Shown piece by piece: positions 23,823-27,391 of a stretch of 27,391 bases of DNA. The stretch is from Sulfuricella sp. GTDB lineage: Bacteria > Pseudomonadota > Gammaproteobacteria > Burkholderiales > Sulfuricellaceae. Made by a program: the position numbers and the translations under genes. The stretch spans positions 1-27,391 of the forward strand of contig JAIOJM010000160.1 in assembly GCA_019911785.1 (NCBI GenBank), written 5' to 3'. The stretch's first letter is position 1. Every line of letters starts with the position of its first letter. A model generated the notes under the pieces. It was not told the origin of the DNA and did no database searches. It was given only the letters and a program-made list of their open reading frames with translations.

Positions 23823-24392
23823 CTATCGGATTGATTGAAGGAATACTGCTTTAAATAAAGAAATTTCGCCCTCAGCAAGATCAGGGCAATCAAAACTCGA
23901 TCCATACCACGGCCCAGGCAAGTCGCCGCCACCTCGACCATAAATAACGACTTCCCCTAGCAATTTTTTATCGGAATGCCGAAAAACTTGGTAGAGCCTA
24001 CGAGACATTTCTGGATTACCACGCTTGTAGTAATGTGTTTCTCTCTTAAATATGTACTCCGATCCCAGTGCATTCTCGCCCTCAGTCGGATCGTAGAAGT
24101 TAGGCTGCCCCCACTGATTGAATTTATCCGGCGGCAGCTTCACCGTCTCATACACCTTGACCCCACCGTCCTTGGCGCAAAGTTCACGCACTTGATGGTC
24201 AAGCCACAGCGTCTTACCCAGCGCTAGCCACAACAGTCCTAGGACGACAGATACGCTCATGGCCATCACTATTCCTCGGGATAATGGCGTCCTGGCTCTC
24301 CTCAATAACAACCGAATAGCCCAATAAAGACAAAGAGGAATGACCGCCCAATAAATGAAAAATATTACGAGACTTATGCTGCCACCCTCCAT
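23823..24392 (-). CDS. Two-TM membrane protein of unknown function
   Basis: A 189-residue protein I cannot assign to a named family. Two hydrophobic helices (about 7-28, LVIFFIYWAVIPLCLYWAI; about 41-60, VMAMSVSVVLGLLWLALG) separated by an Arg-rich loop anchor it in the inner membrane. The soluble remainder begins LDHQVRELCAKDGGVKVYET and contains GQPNFYDPTEG and GEVVIYGRGGGDLPGPWYG. Two cysteines, in RELCAKDGG and SSFDCPDL, could form a disulfide if the domain is periplasmic, as the loop charge suggests. The ATG at 24392 has no strong ribosome site. It lies upstream of the lipoprotein and RTX genes on the same strand, now separated from them by the IS. Confidence 0.7.
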   Translation of the reverse strand: MEGGSISLVIFFIYWAVIPLCLYWAIRLLLRRARTPLSRGIVMAMSVSVVLGLLWLALGKTLWLDHQVRELCAKDGGVKVYETVKLPPDKFNQWGQPNFYDPTEGENALGSEYIFKRETHYYKRGNPEMSRRLYQVFRHSDKKLLGEVVIYGRGGGDLPGPWYGSSFDCPDLAEGEISLFKAVFLQSIR

Positions 24393-24510
24393 TCTTTGTC
24401 ATTACCCGGAACCAAGACTAAAGGGGTCAGCTTCGCTTTGTTTTTTCTCTTGAACACCATATTCATCCTCTCCCGCTTCAGTATCGAAATCGGTTTGTAT
24501 TTCTGTATCG

Positions 24511-25860
24511 CTAAGGGCTTATCTTTGAAATAAAATCTTCATATTTCCCACCCGCGCTGCGCGTTATATGTTCCACATAGGTGTATGTCAGACGGAATGG
24601 GTAACCTAATGAGTCGCAAATCATGTTTGACAGTGCCGACTCCTCAACGGCTGTGAGCTTTCTTGGCATTACCATCTTCACTTCGATTTGATCTGGCGCA
24701 TGCTGAATCAACTGAAACTGGCTAATCGGTGCAATGTGCCTGTAATGGTCCGACCCAACCAACGGCCACCTGCTTTCTCCTGAGGGTAAGACCAGCATAT
24801 TTCTTACCCGGCCAAGAATGCGGGTTATGACGGGCAAGCCCCGACCGCAGGCGCATGGTTCTCCCACTTGAGCGTAATCGCCGATATCGTACCGAATGAA
24901 CGGTGAAGCGTAGTTATGCAGGGTGGTGACAACGACCCGGCCTATTTCACCGGGTGCGCAAGGCTGACTTTTCTCATTGAGGATTTCGACTAGCGCATTT
25001 TCCGACTGTAAGTGGTAATGCTCGTGGTCTGGGCATTGCAGGGCCAGGTAACCGGCTTCCTGACAGCTATATTGGTCTACCAGCGGTACGCCCCACACCT
25101 TTTTGCAGGCAGCCCGAACGTCTACACCCACTATTTCTCCCAGGGTGCGCACTTCTTTCAGGTTGGGCAGGCTGACGCCTGTTTGCATAGACCGGTGCGC
25201 CAATGCCAGCAGGTTTGAGGGATAAGTTAGGATATAAGACGGATTTTGCTGTTGCAGCCATGCCAGTTGTTGGTCAACACTTGCCGTAATATTTAGCAAA
25301 GCCAACTGTCCAGATGGGTACACCATGTTCACGGATGCACCCCAGCCGGGATACACTTCTCCATGAGGCGGCAACGCTTGTGCTGGAGCGACGCGACGGA
25401 TAACCGCCATCTTTCCCAGGAAATCCCTGCCATGCCAAAGATGCTCTCGGAGCGTCAAGGTTTGCCAGAAGAAGTTGCTTTGCTCGGTGCCACTGACTGT
25501 GATGGGCATGCCTGTGGAGCCCGATGTGGTAATGCTGTGCGTTTTACCGTGTTTTGCCGGAATGGCTTGGCTAACCATGCTCGCGCCCGCTTCCTGAATT
25601 TGCTTCCGGGTAACAATTGGCACATTTCCCCAGTTATCCGGTGTTAATACTGCGTGGCGCAGGAATCCGTTCGCACGATAATGGTCGCTATAAAAAGGCA
25701 CGGTTTGATAGGCATGCGCTAATAGCGGGCCGACTTGATTCAGTTGGTGATGGAGTATTTGCTTGGCATCCAACCATTGGCTGCGCTCAAGTTGATGCTG
25801 TAGAGCGAGCATCGCAGATGCCGTCTTACCGAGTAACGCTGGCCAATGGAAATTGTTCAT
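24511..25860 (-). CDS. PaaK/CapK-like adenylate-forming enzyme
   Basis: A 449-residue member of the ANL superfamily resembling phenylacetate-CoA ligase and CapK. Signatures in order: the N-terminal PFYSDHYRANG region, the ATP/AMP P-loop TTSGSTGMP (from T111), the adenine-side segment DQYSCQEAGYLALQCP, the hinge-side motif IRYDIGDYAQVG, GRVRNMLVLPSG, and the C-terminal catalytic-type K439 in SAGGKYEDFIS. It should activate a carboxylic acid as an acyl-adenylate; the acid and acceptor cannot be read from sequence. Its ATG overlaps the stop of the T1SS transporter gene (ATGA), so the two are translationally coupled. A CxC-GRG pair (PCACGRGLP) is also common in the family. A 118-base gap without a clear gene separates it from the membrane-protein gene. 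Confidence 0.88.
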   Translation of the reverse strand: MNNFHWPALLGKTASAMLALQHQLERSQWLDAKQILHHQLNQVGPLLAHAYQTVPFYSDHYRANGFLRHAVLTPDNWGNVPIVTRKQIQEAGASMVSQAIPAKHGKTHSITTSGSTGMPITVSGTEQSNFFWQTLTLREHLWHGRDFLGKMAVIRRVAPAQALPPHGEVYPGWGASVNMVYPSGQLALLNITASVDQQLAWLQQQNPSYILTYPSNLLALAHRSMQTGVSLPNLKEVRTLGEIVGVDVRAACKKVWGVPLVDQYSCQEAGYLALQCPDHEHYHLQSENALVEILNEKSQPCAPGEIGRVVVTTLHNYASPFIRYDIGDYAQVGEPCACGRGLPVITRILGRVRNMLVLPSGESRWPLVGSDHYRHIAPISQFQLIQHAPDQIEVKMVMPRKLTAVEESALSNMICDSLGYPFRLTYTYVEHITRSAGGKYEDFISKISP

Positions 25861-27391
25861 TCCTCGCCTTTATCCTTCCTGTGCTCCTCCTCCACCACCT
25901 CCATCCTCATCGCCCCCTGCCCAGCCCCCAGGCTGAACACCTCGTCCACCTGCAATCCTCGCGGGATCTGGTGAGTGATGAACAGCATGGTGACCTTGCC
26001 CTTGAGCTTGTTGATGGTCCTGGCGAAGTGCTCGGCAGTGTGGCTGTCGAGGTTGGAGACGGCTTCGTCGAAAATCAGGATTTTGGGTTGCTTGAGCAGC
26101 GCCCGTGCTATGGCGATGCGCTGGCGCTGGCCGCCGGATAGGCCGGTGCCGCGTTCGCCGATTTCGGTCTGGTAGCCGTCCGGCAGTCTGTCGATGAAGT
26201 CGTGGATTTCAGCGGCTTTGCAGGCTTTGATGACATCCTCGAAGCCGGCGTGGGGGTGGGCCATGACGAGGTTGTCGTAGAGGGTGCCGGAGAACAGGAC
26301 GGTCTCCTGCGGGACGACGCCGTAGGTCATTCTTAGTTCGTTGGCGGCGAGGTGGCGGATGTCGCGGCCGTCGAGTTCGATCTGTCCTTCCTGGGGCTGG
26401 TAGAAGCCGAGCAGGAGTTTGGCGAGGGTACTTTTGCCGCAGCCGGAGGGGCCCATCAGGACGGTGAGGTGGCCGGGCTTGAAGCTCATGTCGAGATTGC
26501 GGTAGAGCCAGGGGTGGTGTTCGCTGTAGCGGAAGGAGATGCCGGCCAGGTCGATCTTGCCGTGGCCGGTGTGCTCGCGGCTGGGGGTGAGGGCGTAGGG
26601 TTCGTTGGGCATGTCGAGGATGTCGCCGAGGCGCTTGACGGCGATGTTGGCCTGCTGGAATTCCTGCCACAGGCCGACCAGGCGCAGCATGGGCTGGCTC
26701 ATGCGTCCGGCGAACATCTGGAAGGCGACCAGCATGCCGACGGTGAAGCCGTCGTTCTGCATTACCAGCAGGGCGCCGACGATGAGGATGGACAGAGTCA
26801 TAACCTGTTCGATGCCGTTGGCGACGACGTTGTAGCTGTTGCCGACCTGCTTGGTGGAGAAGCCGGCGGCGAGGTAGCCGGCGAGGTAGTCGCCGTATTT
26901 GGCGTCGAGGTGAGGTTCCATCTGCAGGGATTTGACGGTGCCCATGCCGGAGAGGTATTCGGTGAGGAAGGCCTGGTTGCGGGCGCCGAGCATGAATTGC
27001 TTGTTGAGCTTGTCGCGGAACACCGGGGCGACGAGCAGGCTCATGGCGCCGATCAGGCCGAGGAGGAAGACGGCGATGAGCGAGAGCTGCCAGCTGTAGG
27101 CGAACATCACGGCGAGGAAGATCAGCAGGAAGGGGAAATCCAGCACCAGGGTGACGGCGGCGCTGGAGACAAATTCACGGATGGTTTCGACGCCGTGCAG
27201 GCGGGCGACCAGGACGCCGGTGGGGCGCTGTTCGAAATAGGGCAGCGGCAGGCGCAGGAGGTGGCGGAAGACCTGGCTGCCGAGGACGGCATCGATGCGG
27301 TTGCCGGTATGGAGGACGAGGTATTGCCGCAGCCAGGTCATGGCCATGGTGAAGACCATGAACATCAACAGGGCGACGCCGATGACGATGA
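25857..27391 (-). CDS. Type I secretion ABC transporter, C-terminal part (cut by window edge)
   Basis: About 511 codons of a HlyB/LapB-type permease-ATPase; the phase stays open to the right edge, so the N-terminus (and any C39-like domain) is outside. The membrane domain shows FEQRPTGVLVARLHGVETIR and several helices such as LVLDFPFLLIFLAVMFAYSW. The ATPase has Walker [11 protein letters not shown]-loop VVPQETVLFSGTLYDN, signature LSGGQRQRIAIARALL, Walker B ILIFDEAVSNLD and H-loop FITHQ. It exports unfolded RTX proteins with HlyD and TolC. A TTG at 27368 is not the real start. It is the first visible gene of the minus-strand locus, about 17 kb upstream of its HlyD partner. Confidence 0.95.
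   Translation of the reverse strand, partial: IVIGVALLMFMVFTMAMTWLRQYLVLHTGNRIDAVLGSQVFRHLLRLPLPYFEQRPTGVLVARLHGVETIREFVSSAAVTLVLDFPFLLIFLAVMFAYSWQLSLIAVFLLGLIGAMSLLVAPVFRDKLNKQFMLGARNQAFLTEYLSGMGTVKSLQMEPHLDAKYGDYLAGYLAAGFSTKQVGNSYNVVANGIEQVMTLSILIVGALLVMQNDGFTVGMLVAFQMFAGRMSQPMLRLVGLWQEFQQANIAVKRLGDILDMPNEPYALTPSREHTGHGKIDLAGISFRYSEHHPWLYRNLDMSFKPGHLTVLMGPSGCGKSTLAKLLLGFYQPQEGQIELDGRDIRHLAANELRMTYGVVPQETVLFSGTLYDNLVMAHPHAGFEDVIKACKAAEIHDFIDRLPDGYQTEIGERGTGLSGGQRQRIAIARALLKQPKILIFDEAVSNLDSHTAEHFARTINKLKGKVTMLFITHQIPRGLQVDEVFSLGAGQGAMRMEVVEEEHRKDKGEE

Noticed and set aside
27366..27368. TTG as the start of the type I transporter gene
   Set aside because: The phase stays open to the window edge, and the transporter N-terminal membrane helices continue upstream, so the gene is simply cut.

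Overview
The window looks like a chromosomal segment of a GC-rich betaproteobacterium, most plausibly a Nitrosomonadales-type environmental bacterium. I infer this from the PstS/PstCAB sequences, the tpiA neighbourhood and the style of the PAS sensor kinase; I could not test it by database search.

Left part (1-7350): the first 24 codons of tpiA run off the left edge on the minus strand and have a good sigma70 promoter. Diverging from it is a plus-strand group: a short protein that is the remnant of a PAS domain, a NarX-type sensor histidine kinase with two PAS domains, and a NarL/FixJ-type response regulator, all overlapping head to tail. Next comes a high-affinity phosphate-uptake cluster: a Pho-box promoter, pstS, a strong terminator, two small unknown genes, then pstC, pstA and pstB. 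After pstB lies a relic of a second pstB 3' end, differing from the resident one only at synonymous positions. phoU, phoB and phoR are not in the window.

Right part (7355-27391, all minus strand): a type I secretion locus. In transcription order it holds a T1SS ABC transporter (cut by the right edge), a PaaK/CapK-like adenylate-forming enzyme whose start overlaps the transporter stop, a two-TM membrane protein, an ISL3-family insertion sequence, a lipoprotein, a 4266-residue secreted protein, and the HlyD-type membrane fusion protein. The giant protein carries an N-terminal class-3 lipase domain (GHSLG, S110), RTX calcium-binding repeats, an FrpC-like EF-hand region, at least twelve RTX/HCBP-related modules, seven cadherin-like (CADG) repeats and a short cysteine-containing C-terminal domain.

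The secretion genes flank their probable cargo. The likely logic is that ABC transporter plus HlyD (with a TolC encoded elsewhere) export the giant lipase/RTX protein. The lipoprotein and the membrane protein next to the cargo are unrecognised; they are candidates for immunity, anchoring or release functions. The IS sits between them without breaking either and may uncouple the cargo from the transporter. The most interesting points are this lipase-RTX-cadherin mosaic with its unexplained neighbours, the ligase coupled to the transporter, the IS frameshift site, and the pstB relic.
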